A DNA stretch of 64,000 bases from an uncultured Acetatifactor sp. (GCA_947625475.1 CANQOL010000007.1:25281-89280); one strand, 5' to 3'. Counted from the stretch's first letter, positions 42,867 to 52,155 are shown. Made by a program: numbers and translations. Notes: generated from the letters alone by a model not told the origin.

Positions 42867-44246
42867 ATGGCTGCTTTGTGGGGCGGACGCTTTACCAAGG
42901 ATACGGACAAGCTGGTATATGATTTCAATGCGTCCATCGGATTTGACAGGAAACTGTACCGCCAGGATATTCAGGGAAGTATGGCCCATGCCCGGATGCT
43001 CGCCCGCCAGGGGATATTGACCGAGGATGAGGGAGAGCAGATTCAGAAGGGCCTGGAGGGCATCCTGCGGGATGTGGAGGAGGGGCGTCTTGCCATCACC
43101 TCCCAATATGAGGATATTCACAGCTTCGTGGAGGCCAATCTGACGGAGCGGATCGGAGAGGCGGGGAAAAAGCTGCACACCGGCAGAAGCCGCAACGACC
43201 AGGTGGCTCTGGACATGAAGCTTTATACCAGGGAGCAGGCGCAGGGCACCGACAGCCTGCTGAAGAGCCTCCTGGAGGTGATCCTGGACACCATGGAGAA
43301 GAACAGGGACACCTACATGCCCGGTTTTACCCATCTGCAGAAGGCCCAGCCCATCACCCTGGCCCACCACTACGGAGCGTACTTTGAGATGTTTTCCCGG
43401 GACAGGGACCGGCTTCGGGATCTGATCCGGCGAATGAATTACTGCCCTTTGGGAGCCGGCGCCCTGGCGGGCACCACCTACCCTCTGGACCGGGAGTACA
43501 CCGCGCAGCTGCTGGGCTTTGCGGGGCCCACCCGCAACAGCATCGACTCGGTGTCGGACCGGGATTATCTGATTGAGTTTTTGTCGGATCTTTCTCTGAT
43601 TATGATGCACCTGAGCCGCTTTTGCGAGGAAATCATCCTCTGGAACAGCAACGAGTATCAGTTTGTGGAGCTGGACGACGCCTATTCTACCGGGAGCAGC
43701 ATCATGCCCCAGAAGAAAAATCCGGATATCGCGGAGCTGGTCAGGGGCAAGACGGGCCGGGTCTACGGGGCCCTGATGGGGCTTTTGACCACCATGAAGG
43801 GTCTGCCCCTGGCCTATGACAAGGATATGCAGGAGGACAAGGAGGCTTCCTTCGACGCCATGGAGACCGTCCAGAGCTGCCTGATTCTTTTCACCGGCAT
43901 GATAAAGACCATGCACTTCCGCCGGGAGAGGATGGCGGCCAGCGCCAAGGAGGGCTTTACCAACGCCACCGACGCGGCGGACTATCTGGTGGGAAAGGGA
44001 GTGCCCTTCCGGGATGCCCACGGGATCGTGGGACGGCTGGTGCTCAGGTGCCTGGAGAAAAAATGCGCCATCGACGATATGCCTCTGGAGGAACTGCGGC
44101 AGATCAGCGAGAAATTTGAGGCGGATGTGTACGACGCCATTTCCTTAAAGACCTGCGTGGAGAAGCGCCTGACCGAGGGGGCCCCCGGGCCGGTGGCCAT
44201 GGACCAGGAGATCCGCGCCTACCGGGCATACTTGGACGAAGCATAA
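42867..44246 (+). CDS. argH: Argininosuccinate lyase
   Basis: Cleaves argininosuccinate to arginine and fumarate. 459 residues from the ATG at 42867 (CGGAG seven bases earlier); the frame is open to 42699, upstream of the promoter. Conserved segments: MAALWGGRFTK, HTGRSRNDQVALD, HLQKAQPITLAHH, and the fumarase/lyase signature GSSIMPQKKNPDIAELVRG near residue 277. argG is not in the window. asd follows after 60 bp. Confidence 0.96.
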   Translation: MAALWGGRFTKDTDKLVYDFNASIGFDRKLYRQDIQGSMAHARMLARQGILTEDEGEQIQKGLEGILRDVEEGRLAITSQYEDIHSFVEANLTERIGEAGKKLHTGRSRNDQVALDMKLYTREQAQGTDSLLKSLLEVILDTMEKNRDTYMPGFTHLQKAQPITLAHHYGAYFEMFSRDRDRLRDLIRRMNYCPLGAGALAGTTYPLDREYTAQLLGFAGPTRNSIDSVSDRDYLIEFLSDLSLIMMHLSRFCEEIILWNSNEYQFVELDDAYSTGSSIMPQKKNPDIAELVRGKTGRVYGALMGLLTTMKGLPLAYDKDMQEDKEASFDAMETVQSCLILFTGMIKTMHFRRERMAASAKEGFTNATDAADYLVGKGVPFRDAHGIVGRLVLRCLEKKCAIDDMPLEELRQISEKFEADVYDAISLKTCVEKRLTEGAPGPVAMDQEIRAYRAYLDEA

Positions 44247-44306
44247 CCTCCGCCGCGGCGGGCCTTTGGTGCGCCGCAGGGGAGAAAGGATAAAGGAGAA
44301 GAGAAT

Positions 44307-45392
44307 ATGAGTGAGAAACTGAAAGTCGGTATATTGGGCGCCACGGGCATGGTGGGACAGCGCTTTATCGCCCTGCTGGAGAACCACCCCTGGTTTGAGG
44401 TGACCTGCGTGGCCGCCAGCCCCCGCTCCGCGGGCAAGAGATACGAGGACGCGGTGGGAGAAAACTGGAAGATGGATACTCCCATGCCTCAGGCGGTAAA
44501 GGATATTGCGGTGATGAACGTGAACGAGGTGGAGAAGGTGGCCTCCCAGGTGGATTTTGTGTTCAGCGCCGTGGATATGCCCAATGAGGAAATCAAGAAG
44601 ATAGAGGAGGACTACGCCCGCACGGAGACCCCGGTGGTCTCCAACAACAAGTCCCACCGGTGGACCCCGGACGTGCCCATGGTGGTGCCGGAGATCAATC
44701 CGGAGCATATGAGAGTGATCGACTATCAGAGAAAACGTCTGGGAACCGAGAGGGGATTTGTGGCGGTAAAGCCCAACTGCTCCATCCAGAGCTATGCCCC
44801 TGTGCTGACGGCCTGGATGGAATATGAGCCCTACGAGGTGGTGGCCACCACCTACCAGGCGATCTCCGGAGCGGGCAAGGTCTTTAAGGACTGGCCGGAG
44901 ATGGTGGGGAACATCATCCCCTACATAGGCGGCGAGGAGGAAAAGAGCGAGAAGGAGCCCCTGCGCATCTGGGGCCGTATCGAGAACGGAATCATTGTGC
45001 CCGCCGCTGAGCCGGTGATCACCTGCCAGTGTATCCGGGTGCCCGTGCTGAACGGCCATACGGCGGCGGTGTTCGTAAAGTTTCGGAAAAAGCCTGTGAA
45101 GGAGCAGCTGATTGAGAAGCTGGTGAATTTCCGGGGCGTGCCCCAGGAGCTGGAGCTTCCCAGCGCCCCCAGGCAGTTTATTCAGTATCTGGAGGAAGAC
45201 AACCGCCCTCAGGTAACCCTGGATGTGGATTTTGAGAGAGGCATGGGCATCAGCGTGGGGCGCCTGCGGGAGGATACGGTTTACGACTTTAAGTTTGTGG
45301 GACTTTCCCACAACACGGTGAGGGGCGCTGCCGGCGGGGCGGTGCTGTGCGCGGAACTTTTGAAGGCCCAGGGATATATTGCGGCGAAGTAG
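44307..45392 (+). CDS. asd: Aspartate-semialdehyde dehydrogenase (archaeal/fungal-type branch)
   Basis: NADPH-dependent reduction of aspartyl phosphate, feeding lysine, threonine and methionine. 361 residues. NADP motif GILGATGMVGQRF, catalytic Cys in VKPNCSIQSY near residue 156, active His in the SVGRLRED/ VGLSHNTVRGAAGG region. The spacing and the SNNKSHRW and PEINPEHM segments are those of the archaeal/fungal subgroup rather than the E. coli type, as in many Clostridia. Followed by the leader RNA of the next gene. Confidence 0.93.
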   Translation: MSEKLKVGILGATGMVGQRFIALLENHPWFEVTCVAASPRSAGKRYEDAVGENWKMDTPMPQAVKDIAVMNVNEVEKVASQVDFVFSAVDMPNEEIKKIEEDYARTETPVVSNNKSHRWTPDVPMVVPEINPEHMRVIDYQRKRLGTERGFVAVKPNCSIQSYAPVLTAWMEYEPYEVVATTYQAISGAGKVFKDWPEMVGNIIPYIGGEEEKSEKEPLRIWGRIENGIIVPAAEPVITCQCIRVPVLNGHTAAVFVKFRKKPVKEQLIEKLVNFRGVPQELELPSAPRQFIQYLEEDNRPQVTLDVDFERGMGISVGRLREDTVYDFKFVGLSHNTVRGAAGGAVLCAELLKAQGYIAAK

Positions 45393-45460
45393 GAGAGGCC
45401 GGGGCCGGGATAAAGGAACGCAGACGGGGAGGCATAGTGTGAAAAACCACACGGATGTGC

Positions 45461-45581
45461 TGATTTTTTACAGGGGAATTTGTGCCGGAGCGCCGCAAAT
45501 TCTCCTGATGGCAGATGAGAAACCGCATTCGCGGATTTCTCATCGCCCCGCCGCGCAAAGCGCTCCGGAATGGAGATTAGG
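45461..45581 (+). ncRNA. Structured leader RNA, copy 2, upstream of EAL phosphodiesterase gene
   Basis: P1: GGGGAATTTGTG (45473-45484) with CGCAAATTCTCC (45494-45505). Loop CCGGAGCGC (45485-45493) pairs with GCGCTCCGG (45560-45568), just before the GGAG site at 45572. P2: GATGAGAAACCGC (45514-45526) with GCGGATTTCTCATC (45531-45544). Against copy 1, P1 differs at paired positions in ways that keep the helix, while P2 changes sequence completely but remains a hairpin. The conserved tail CGCTCCGGAATGGAGATT runs to the start codon in both. Confidence 0.78.
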
Positions 45582-47300
45582 ATGATGGCACCGGAGCGGG
45601 AGAGGGATCTGCCGGAAAAGGCCGGGGATCTGACGGATCAGGGGGAGAGAATGTACCGGCTGATCTGCGATACCTCAGAAAATGCGTTTTTGTATTATTC
45701 CTTTCAGAGCCGGACATATGTGACGCTGGGGAGATGGAGGCGGTTTTTCCCCTTTGACATCTGCCGGGAGGAGGACTGGGTCAAGCTGGAGATGACAGTG
45801 GACGAGCCCTATGTGGAGCCTCTGCGCCATGTGCTGTTTCCGGAGCGGGAGGGGAAAAAGAACGCCAGGGTGGAGTGTATGCTCCGCAGCAAAAAGATCT
45901 GGCTGGAGTTTTCCGCCACCGTGTTCTGTGACGAAAAGGGGGAGCCCGTGGACAAGGTGATCCGGGTCACGGACCGCACCCGATACCGCCAGCAGGACGA
46001 GGAACTGACCTATATGGCCTTCTACGATTCGCTGACGGGGCTCTACAACCGCAACTATTTCGTGCGGCTTTTGGGGGAGTTTGTGCGCAACGCCAAGGAG
46101 CATCAGGAGCGCATCAGCGTCCTGGTGGTGGATATCGATGATTTCCACAAGGTAAACGACGGCCTGGGCATCATTGTGGGAGACGAGCTGGTGCAGCAGT
46201 TTGGGGCTGTGCTGAAGGAGTTCGCCAGCGAGAAGGTCATCGTCTGCCATCTGAACAGCGATGTGTACTGTATGGCCATCTATGAGCCCTACGGGGAGGA
46301 GACCGAGGAAGTCATCTACCAGAAGATCAAGGAGCGGATCCGCCATCCCTTTACCCTAAGCGGCGGCCAGGAGCTGACCATTACGGTCAGCGTGGGAGTG
46401 GCCCAGTATCCCCATGCGGCGTCCTCGGCCCTGGAGCTGATCAACTGCGCCGAGATCGTCATGATGAAGAGCAAATCCTCCGGCAAGAACGCCATCCAGT
46501 ATTTTGACGCGCCCATGCTGCGGGAGTTTCTGCAGAATGTGCAGATTGAGAACAAGCTGAAGGAGGCCGTGTTCCATCAGAATTTCTCCCTCCATTACCA
46601 GCCGCAGTTTTACACGGTGAGCAAAAGGCTGCGGGGGATGGAGGCCCTGATCCGCTGGCAGGATCGGGATCATCACATGATCAGCCCGGCCCTTTTTATC
46701 CCCATTGCGGAAAAGAACGGCTCCATCATCCCCATCGGAAACTGGGTCATGGAGCAGAGTATTAAGCAATATCATATATGGAAGGAAAAGTACGCCCTGC
46801 CCATCATCCTCTCCATCAATATCTCCGCCATCCAGTATATGAAGGAGGAGTTTGTGGAGGTGCTGCTGGGGCTGCTGGAAAAATACCGGGTAAATCCCTC
46901 CGAGATCGAGCTGGAGATCACGGAGAGCGTGCTCATCGAGGATTTCGAGAAGGTGGCGGAAAAGCTGCGGGTTCTGCGGGAGCACGGCATCCGGGTTTCC
47001 CTGGACGATTTCGGAACGGGTTTTTCCTCCCTGTCCTATTTAAAGAGACTTCCCATCGATACCCTGAAGATCGACAAATCCTTCATCGACACGGTGCTGA
47101 CGGACGCCGCCACCCGGGTGATCACGGAGACCATCATCAACATGGCCCGGACCCTGGGCTTTGAGACCGTTGCGGAGGGGGTAGAGCAGGAGCAGCAGTA
47201 CAAATATCTCTATGCCGTGGGCTGCAATGTGATCCAGGGCTACTACCTGGGCAGGCCCCAGACGGCCCAGCAGATCGAGGAGCTTTTGAAACGTGCCTAA
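45582..47300 (+). CDS. Cyclic-di-GMP phosphodiesterase: PAS-like, degenerate GGDEF, intact EAL
   Basis: 572 residues from the ATG at 45582. An N-terminal PAS-like sensory domain (about 15-135) leads to a GGDEF-fold domain (YDSLTGLYNRNYF near 147) whose active loop is NSDVY, so cyclase activity is not expected. The EAL domain (about 315-570) keeps its catalytic set: MEALIRW, NISAIQYM, ELEITESV, DDFGTGFSS, LKIDKSF and AEGVEQ. It should hydrolyse c-di-GMP in the cytoplasm. Translation is probably controlled by the pseudoknot leader. topB begins within its last codons. Confidence 0.92.
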   Translation: MMAPERERDLPEKAGDLTDQGERMYRLICDTSENAFLYYSFQSRTYVTLGRWRRFFPFDICREEDWVKLEMTVDEPYVEPLRHVLFPEREGKKNARVECMLRSKKIWLEFSATVFCDEKGEPVDKVIRVTDRTRYRQQDEELTYMAFYDSLTGLYNRNYFVRLLGEFVRNAKEHQERISVLVVDIDDFHKVNDGLGIIVGDELVQQFGAVLKEFASEKVIVCHLNSDVYCMAIYEPYGEETEEVIYQKIKERIRHPFTLSGGQELTITVSVGVAQYPHAASSALELINCAEIVMMKSKSSGKNAIQYFDAPMLREFLQNVQIENKLKEAVFHQNFSLHYQPQFYTVSKRLRGMEALIRWQDRDHHMISPALFIPIAEKNGSIIPIGNWVMEQSIKQYHIWKEKYALPIILSINISAIQYMKEEFVEVLLGLLEKYRVNPSEIELEITESVLIEDFEKVAEKLRVLREHGIRVSLDDFGTGFSSLSYLKRLPIDTLKIDKSFIDTVLTDAATRVITETIINMARTLGFETVAEGVEQEQQYKYLYAVGCNVIQGYYLGRPQTAQQIEELLKRA

Positions 47301-49407
47301 AAATTTGTTTATAGCGGAAAAGCCAAGCGTGGCGAGAGAATTCGCCAAGGCGTTAAAGATAAACGCCGGGTCCTACGACGGCTACATGGAATCCCCGGAG
47401 GCCATCATCACCTGGTGCGTGGGGCATCTGGTGACCATGAGCTACCCGGAGGCCTACGATGAAAAGTACAAAAAGTGGAGCTTTGATACTATCCCCTTTA
47501 TCCCGGAAACCTTCCGCTATGAGGTGATCTCCGGCGTGAAGAAGCAGTTCGATATCGTCAGCGGACTGCTGAACCGGCCCGATGTGGCGGTGATTTATGT
47601 GTGCACCGACTCCGGACGGGAGGGTGAGTATATCTACCGGCTGGTGGAGCAGATGGCCGGGGTCAGGGGAAAGCAGCGGCGCCGGGTGTGGATCGACTCC
47701 CAGACGGAGGAAGAGATCCTTCGTGGGATCCGGGAGGCCAAGGATCTGTCGGAGTACGACAGCTTGGGAGACGCGGCCTATCTGCGTGCCAAGGAGGACT
47801 ATCTGATGGGCATCAATTTTTCCCGGGTGCTCACCTTAAAATACGGCAGGAATGTGAAGGAATACTTAAAGAGAGACAAGGCGGTGATCTCCGTGGGACG
47901 GGTCATGACCTGCGTGCTGGGCATGGTGGTGAAGCGGGAGCGGGAGATCCGCAGCTTTGTAAAGACCCCCTTTTACCGGGTGCTGGGCAGCTTTTGCCTG
48001 GGGGGAGAGGGCCAGGAGGGCGAGGGAAGGACTCTGACCGGGGAGTGGAAGGCCCTGGAGGGCTCCCGGTATTTTGCCTCTCCCCTGCTGTACAAGGAAA
48101 ACGGCTTCCGCAAGGAAGAGACTGCCAGAGAGCTGATCCGCTGTCTGGAGGAAGATCCCTGCCGGGAGGGAGTCGTAAAGAGCATCGAGCGCAAAAAGGA
48201 GAGCAAGAAGCCTCCCCTTTTGTATAACCTGGCGGAGCTGCAGAACGACTGCTCCCGATACTTTAAGATCAGCCCGGACGAGACCCTGCGCATCGCCCAG
48301 GAGCTCTATGAGAAGAAGTTGACCACCTATCCCAGGACCGACGCCAGAGTCCTGTCCTCGGCGGTGGCCAAGGAAATCCACAAAAACCTAGGGGGCTTGG
48401 CCCGGGGCCTGGGACAGAGCGGCCCCTATGGCGCCTGTGCCGCTCTGGCGGATCAGATTCTCTCGGGGGGACTGTATGGGCAGATCGGGAAGAGCCGGTA
48501 TGTGGACGACAAACAGATCACGGATCACTATGCCATTATCCCCACCGGACAGGGCATGAACGCCCTGGGGAGCCTCTCTCCCGTGGCGGGGCGGGTTTAT
48601 GAGCTGATCCTGCGCCGGTTTCTGTCCGTCTTTTTCCCTCCCGCAGAGTACCAGAAGGTGACTGTGGTGCTGGCCATGGGGGGAGAACAGTTTACCGCCG
48701 GCTTTAAGGTGCTGGTGAAGGAGGGCTATCTGCAGGCGGCCCAGGCGCCCTTTATGGAACGGGGCAGGGATGCGGGAGCGCCGGGGGGAAAGAACTCCGG
48801 GCAGGAGAAGGAGAAGGGCCGGGAGGCAGACCGGGAGAAGGAGCCGGAGGGAGAGCTGGAGGAGGTTAAGTGCGATGCCGCCTTTATGGGGCTTTTGCAG
48901 AAGCTGAAAAAGGGAGACCGCCTGCCTGCCGCCGGCTTTGAGATCAAGGAGGGGGAGACCACCCCGCCCAAGCGCTACAACTCCGGCAGCATGATCCTGA
49001 CCATGGAGAACGCGGGACAGTTTATCGAGGATGAGGAACTGCGCTCCCAGATCAAGGGGAGCGGCATCGGCACCAGCGCCACCCGGGCGGAAATTTTGAA
49101 GAAGCTGGTGAACATAGAGTATCTGGCCCTGAATAAGAAGACGCAGATTATCACACCCACTCTGATGGGGGAGATGGTCTACGATGTGGTGGACAGCTCA
49201 ATCCGGCCTTTGCTCAATCCGGCCCTGACCGCCAGCTGGGAGAAGGGGCTTACCCAGGTGGCCTCGGGGGATATCACCTCCGAGGAATATATGCGAAAGC
49301 TGGAAGATTTTGTGACCAGGAGGACCAATATCGTCAAGCAGCTGAGCAACCAGAATGCTTTGTTTCAGATGTTCCGGGCTGCGGAGGTTAACTATAGGAG
49401 GAAGTAG
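47293..49407 (+). CDS. topB: DNA topoisomerase III
   Basis: Type IA topoisomerase, relaxing or decatenating DNA. 704 residues from a GTG at 47293 that overlaps the upstream stop by eight bases, with GAGGAG ten bases earlier. Toprim elements LFIAEKPSVAREFAKAL and CTDSGREGEYIYR are at the N-terminus; the catalytic Tyr lies in LTTYPRTDARVL near residue 345. A charged insert of about 45 residues (near 495-540, GQEKEKGREADREKEPEGE) separates strands, and there are no C-terminal zinc fingers. Coupling to a c-di-GMP gene is unusual but may be accidental. Confidence 0.92.
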   Translation: MPKNLFIAEKPSVAREFAKALKINAGSYDGYMESPEAIITWCVGHLVTMSYPEAYDEKYKKWSFDTIPFIPETFRYEVISGVKKQFDIVSGLLNRPDVAVIYVCTDSGREGEYIYRLVEQMAGVRGKQRRRVWIDSQTEEEILRGIREAKDLSEYDSLGDAAYLRAKEDYLMGINFSRVLTLKYGRNVKEYLKRDKAVISVGRVMTCVLGMVVKREREIRSFVKTPFYRVLGSFCLGGEGQEGEGRTLTGEWKALEGSRYFASPLLYKENGFRKEETARELIRCLEEDPCREGVVKSIERKKESKKPPLLYNLAELQNDCSRYFKISPDETLRIAQELYEKKLTTYPRTDARVLSSAVAKEIHKNLGGLARGLGQSGPYGACAALADQILSGGLYGQIGKSRYVDDKQITDHYAIIPTGQGMNALGSLSPVAGRVYELILRRFLSVFFPPAEYQKVTVVLAMGGEQFTAGFKVLVKEGYLQAAQAPFMERGRDAGAPGGKNSGQEKEKGREADREKEPEGELEEVKCDAAFMGLLQKLKKGDRLPAAGFEIKEGETTPPKRYNSGSMILTMENAGQFIEDEELRSQIKGSGIGTSATRAEILKKLVNIEYLALNKKTQIITPTLMGEMVYDVVDSSIRPLLNPALTASWEKGLTQVASGDITSEEYMRKLEDFVTRRTNIVKQLSNQNALFQMFRAAEVNYRRK

Positions 49408-49557
49408 ATCGCTGGATCCGGACGGAGTAAGGTTGTCTGGGCAAAAATGGGTTTGGCGCGGGGGAGATCGCTGGATCCGGACGGAGTAAGGCAGTCCAGA
49501 CAAAAACGGGCTCCGATGCAGTGGCAAGTCGCCCTTATTTTGTCTGGCCTGTCTTAC
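49406..49557 (+). repeat. 59-bp direct repeat and 20-bp inverted repeat before the acyltransferase gene
   Basis: GATCGCTGGATCCGGACGG and flanks start at 49407 and 49466 (period 59). GTAAGGCAGTCCAGACAAAA (49486-49505) pairs with TTTTGTCTGGCCTGTCTTAC (49538-49557) with only two mismatched positions. The gap between topB and the next gene is otherwise empty. Confidence 0.8.
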
Positions 49558-49614
49558 TCCTGTTACAGGAAAGTGCAGATTTTAAGGGATAGATTAGGAG
49601 AGGAGAGATTGTAT

Positions 49615-50280
49615 ATGACGGGTGTGACAGTGGAAGAGCTGTTTGATTTAAGGGAGACTCTGGCGGGGGATTTGTTTGCGGGGGCCGTGTACCCCTGGGA
49701 GGTGCTTCCAAAGATCGCGGATTTTATCCGGGAGCTGGGGGCGAAGCTGGATCCGGAGCGGTTTGAGAAGCGGGGGGAGGATATTTGGATCGCAAGGAGC
49801 GCCAAGGTGGCTCCTACGGCCTGTCTGAACGGGCCTCTGATTGTGGATGAGGAGGCTGAGATCCGGCACTGTGCTTTTGTGCGGGGCAGCGCCATTGTGG
49901 GAAAGGGGGCCGTGGTGGGCAATTCCACGGAGTTGAAGAATGTGGTGCTGTTCAACAGGGTCCAGGTGCCTCACTACAATTATGTGGGGGACAGTATCCT
50001 GGGGTATAAGGCCCATATGGGGGCGGGCTCCATCACCTCCAACGTCAAGAGCGACAAGACCCTGGTGAAGATCAAGGGCCAGGGGGAGGAAATCGAGACG
50101 GGGCTGAAAAAGGTGGGCGCCATGCTGGGGGACGGTGTGGAGGTAGGCTGCAACAGTGTGCTGAATCCGGGAACCGTGGTGGGGAGGGAGAGCAATATAT
50201 ATCCCACCTCCTGTGTCAGAGGGGTGGTGCCGGCGCACAGTATCCTGAAAAAGTCCGGCGAGGCGGTGGAGAAGAGGTAG
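49615..50280 (+). CDS. Hexapeptide-repeat acyltransferase, GlmU C-terminal-like
   Basis: 221 residues from the ATG at 49615 (GGAGAGGAGAG upstream). A left-handed beta-helix covers about 65-205: IWIARSAKVAPTACLNGPL, AIVGKGAVVGNSTELKN, VPHYNYVGDSILGYKAHMG. The latter resembles the GlmU acetyltransferase His segment, and GAGSITSNVKSDK matches its GAGTITCNYD. No pyrophosphorylase domain is attached, so it is probably a sugar-nucleotide or related acyltransferase; often annotated UDP-GlcNAc pyrophosphorylase-like. Confidence 0.83.
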   Translation: MTGVTVEELFDLRETLAGDLFAGAVYPWEVLPKIADFIRELGAKLDPERFEKRGEDIWIARSAKVAPTACLNGPLIVDEEAEIRHCAFVRGSAIVGKGAVVGNSTELKNVVLFNRVQVPHYNYVGDSILGYKAHMGAGSITSNVKSDKTLVKIKGQGEEIETGLKKVGAMLGDGVEVGCNSVLNPGTVVGRESNIYPTSCVRGVVPAHSILKKSGEAVEKR

Positions 50281-50427
50281 GGAGCCGGCCGTCTGAGCCA
50301 TTTCGATATTTTTTATAAAAAGCACTGGATTTTTTGTTATATATATGAGAAAATATTAGGGAATGAGATTATTTTGTCAATGAAAGTGATGAAATAATAA
50401 CTTATACATATTGAAAGGAGATTTCAC

Positions 50428-51120
50428 ATGATCTATTCAAAGGAAGTAGAAGAAATGTGTCCCGTAGCTCAGGGCGTACATCACGGCTGCGCGCCGATCC
50501 CTGAGGAAGCCAAGTGGGTGCAGGCAAAGAAGGTGGAGGATATTTCCGGCTTTACACACGGTGTGGGCTGGTGCGCGCCTCAGCAGGGTGCCTGCAAGCT
50601 GTCCCTGAACGTGAAGGAGGGTATCATTCAGGAGGCTCTGGTGGAGACCATCGGATGCTCCGGTATGACCCATTCCGCCGCCATGGCCGCCGAGATCCTT
50701 CCCGGCCTGACCGTGATGGAGGCTCTGAACACGGACCTGGTGTGCGACGCCATCAACACCGCCATGAGAGAGCTGTTTCTGCAGATCGTCTACGGACGTA
50801 CCCAGAGCGCCTTCTCTGAGGAAGGACTTCCCGTGGGCGCCGGCCTGGAGGATCTGGGCAAGGGTCTTCGCAGCCAGGTGGGCACCATGTACGGCACTCT
50901 GAAGAAGGGACCCCGCTATCTGGAGATGGCAGAGGGCTATGTGACCGGCATCGCTCTGGACAAGGACGATCAGATCATCGGCTATCAGTTTGTGAGCCTC
51001 GGCAAGATGACCGACTTCATCAAGAAGGGCGACGATCCCAACACCGCCTGGGAGAAGGCAAAGGGCCAGTACGGCCGCGTGGCGGACGCTGTGAAGATCA
51101 TCGATCCCAGAAAAGAGTAA
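50428..51120 (+). CDS. NifU/IscU-like iron-sulfur scaffold family protein
   Basis: 230 residues, AAAGGAG upstream. Conserved cysteines lie in EEMCPVAQGVHHGCAPIP, GWCAPQQGACKLSL and VETIGCSGMTHS, the pattern of the scaffold-like proteins that occur next to GGGtGRT genes in anaerobes. The C-terminal half (GYVTGIALDKDDQIIGYQF) is not found in IscU. It starts 24 bp before the GGGtGRT gene. The 147-bp upstream gap is strikingly AT-rich, but no promoter could be fixed with confidence. Function inferred only. Confidence 0.85.
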   Translation: MIYSKEVEEMCPVAQGVHHGCAPIPEEAKWVQAKKVEDISGFTHGVGWCAPQQGACKLSLNVKEGIIQEALVETIGCSGMTHSAAMAAEILPGLTVMEALNTDLVCDAINTAMRELFLQIVYGRTQSAFSEEGLPVGAGLEDLGKGLRSQVGTMYGTLKKGPRYLEMAEGYVTGIALDKDDQIIGYQFVSLGKMTDFIKKGDDPNTAWEKAKGQYGRVADAVKIIDPRKE

Positions 51121-51144
51121 GCGGAAATAAGGAGGACAAGGAAA

Positions 51145-52155
51145 ATGGCTTTATTTGAATCATATGAGAGACGAATCGATAAGATTAACGCCGTGCTGAA
51201 TGGCTACGGCATCTCCTCCCTGGAGGAGGCTGAGAAGATCACCAAGGATGCCGGCCTGGATGTGTACGATCAGGTAAAGAAGATCCAGCCCATCTGCTTT
51301 GAGAACGCCTGCTGGGCATACACCGTGGGCGCTGCCATCGCCATCAAGAAGGGCTGCCGGAAGGCCTCCGAGGCCGCGGCTGCCATCGGCGAGGGCCTGC
51401 AGGCATTCTGTATCCCCGGTTCCGTGGCGGACACCCGCAAGGTGGGTCTGGGACACGGCAATCTGGGCAAGATGCTTCTGGAGGAGGACACCGACTGCTT
51501 CTGCTTCCTGGCGGGACATGAGTCCTTCGCCGCTGCGGAGGGCGCCATCGGTATCGCCGAGAAGGCCAACAAGGTCCGCCAGAAGCCGCTGCGCGTGATC
51601 TTAAACGGTCTGGGCAAGGACGCTGCCAAGATCATTTCCCGTATCAACGGCTTCACCTTTGTGGAGACCGAGTACGATCCCTATACCAACACCGTGAAGG
51701 AGACCGACCGCATCTCTTATTCAGAGGGCCTTCGCTCCAAGGTGAACTGCTACGGCGCCAACAGCGTGCCTGAGGGCGTGGCCATCATGTGGAAGGAGAA
51801 TGTGGACGTGTCCATCACCGGCAACTCCACCAACCCTACCCGGTTCCAGCATCCCGTGGCAGGCACCTACAAGAAGGAGAGGACCGAGGCCGGCAAGAAG
51901 TACTTCTCCGTGGCCTCCGGCGGCGGCACCGGGCGCACCCTGCATCCCGACAACATGGCGGCAGGCCCTGCTTCCTACGGCTTCACTGACACCCTGGGAC
52001 GGATGCATTCCGACGCCCAGTTCGCAGGATCTTCCTCCGTGCCCGCTCATGTGGAGATGATGGGCCTCATCGGCATGGGCAACAACCCTATGGTGGGCGC
52101 CACCGTGGCTGTGGCTGTCTCTGTTGAGGAAGCGGCCAAGGCTGGGAAGTTCTAA
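51145..52155 (+). CDS. GGGtGRT protein
   Basis: 336 residues, AAGGAGG upstream. The family-naming motif GGGTGRTLHPDN lies near residue 258; other conserved parts are GYGISSLEEAEKI, CFENACWAYTVGAAIAI, CFLAGHESFAAAEGAIG and GMGNNPMVGATVAVAVSVE. No membrane segment. The family is common in anaerobic Firmicutes, always paired with the scaffold-like protein as here, but no biochemical function is established to my knowledge. Codon use is unusually even and C-ending, suggesting high expression. Confidence 0.92.
   Translation: MALFESYERRIDKINAVLNGYGISSLEEAEKITKDAGLDVYDQVKKIQPICFENACWAYTVGAAIAIKKGCRKASEAAAAIGEGLQAFCIPGSVADTRKVGLGHGNLGKMLLEEDTDCFCFLAGHESFAAAEGAIGIAEKANKVRQKPLRVILNGLGKDAAKIISRINGFTFVETEYDPYTNTVKETDRISYSEGLRSKVNCYGANSVPEGVAIMWKENVDVSITGNSTNPTRFQHPVAGTYKKERTEAGKKYFSVASGGGTGRTLHPDNMAAGPASYGFTDTLGRMHSDAQFAGSSSVPAHVEMMGLIGMGNNPMVGATVAVAVSVEEAAKAGKF

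Noticed and set aside
45461..45581. c-di-GMP-I riboswitch before the EAL gene
   Set aside because: The GEMM-I conserved elements (the GCAAAC and GACGCAAAGCC-type segments) are absent, and the same leader precedes a glycogen gene. c-di-GMP-II also lacks a convincing match from memory, though it should be tested.
47293..49407. Topoisomerase as a sign of a conjugative element
   Set aside because: TopB homologues occur on such elements, but no relaxase, integrase or type IV secretion gene is nearby and the GC content matches the surroundings.
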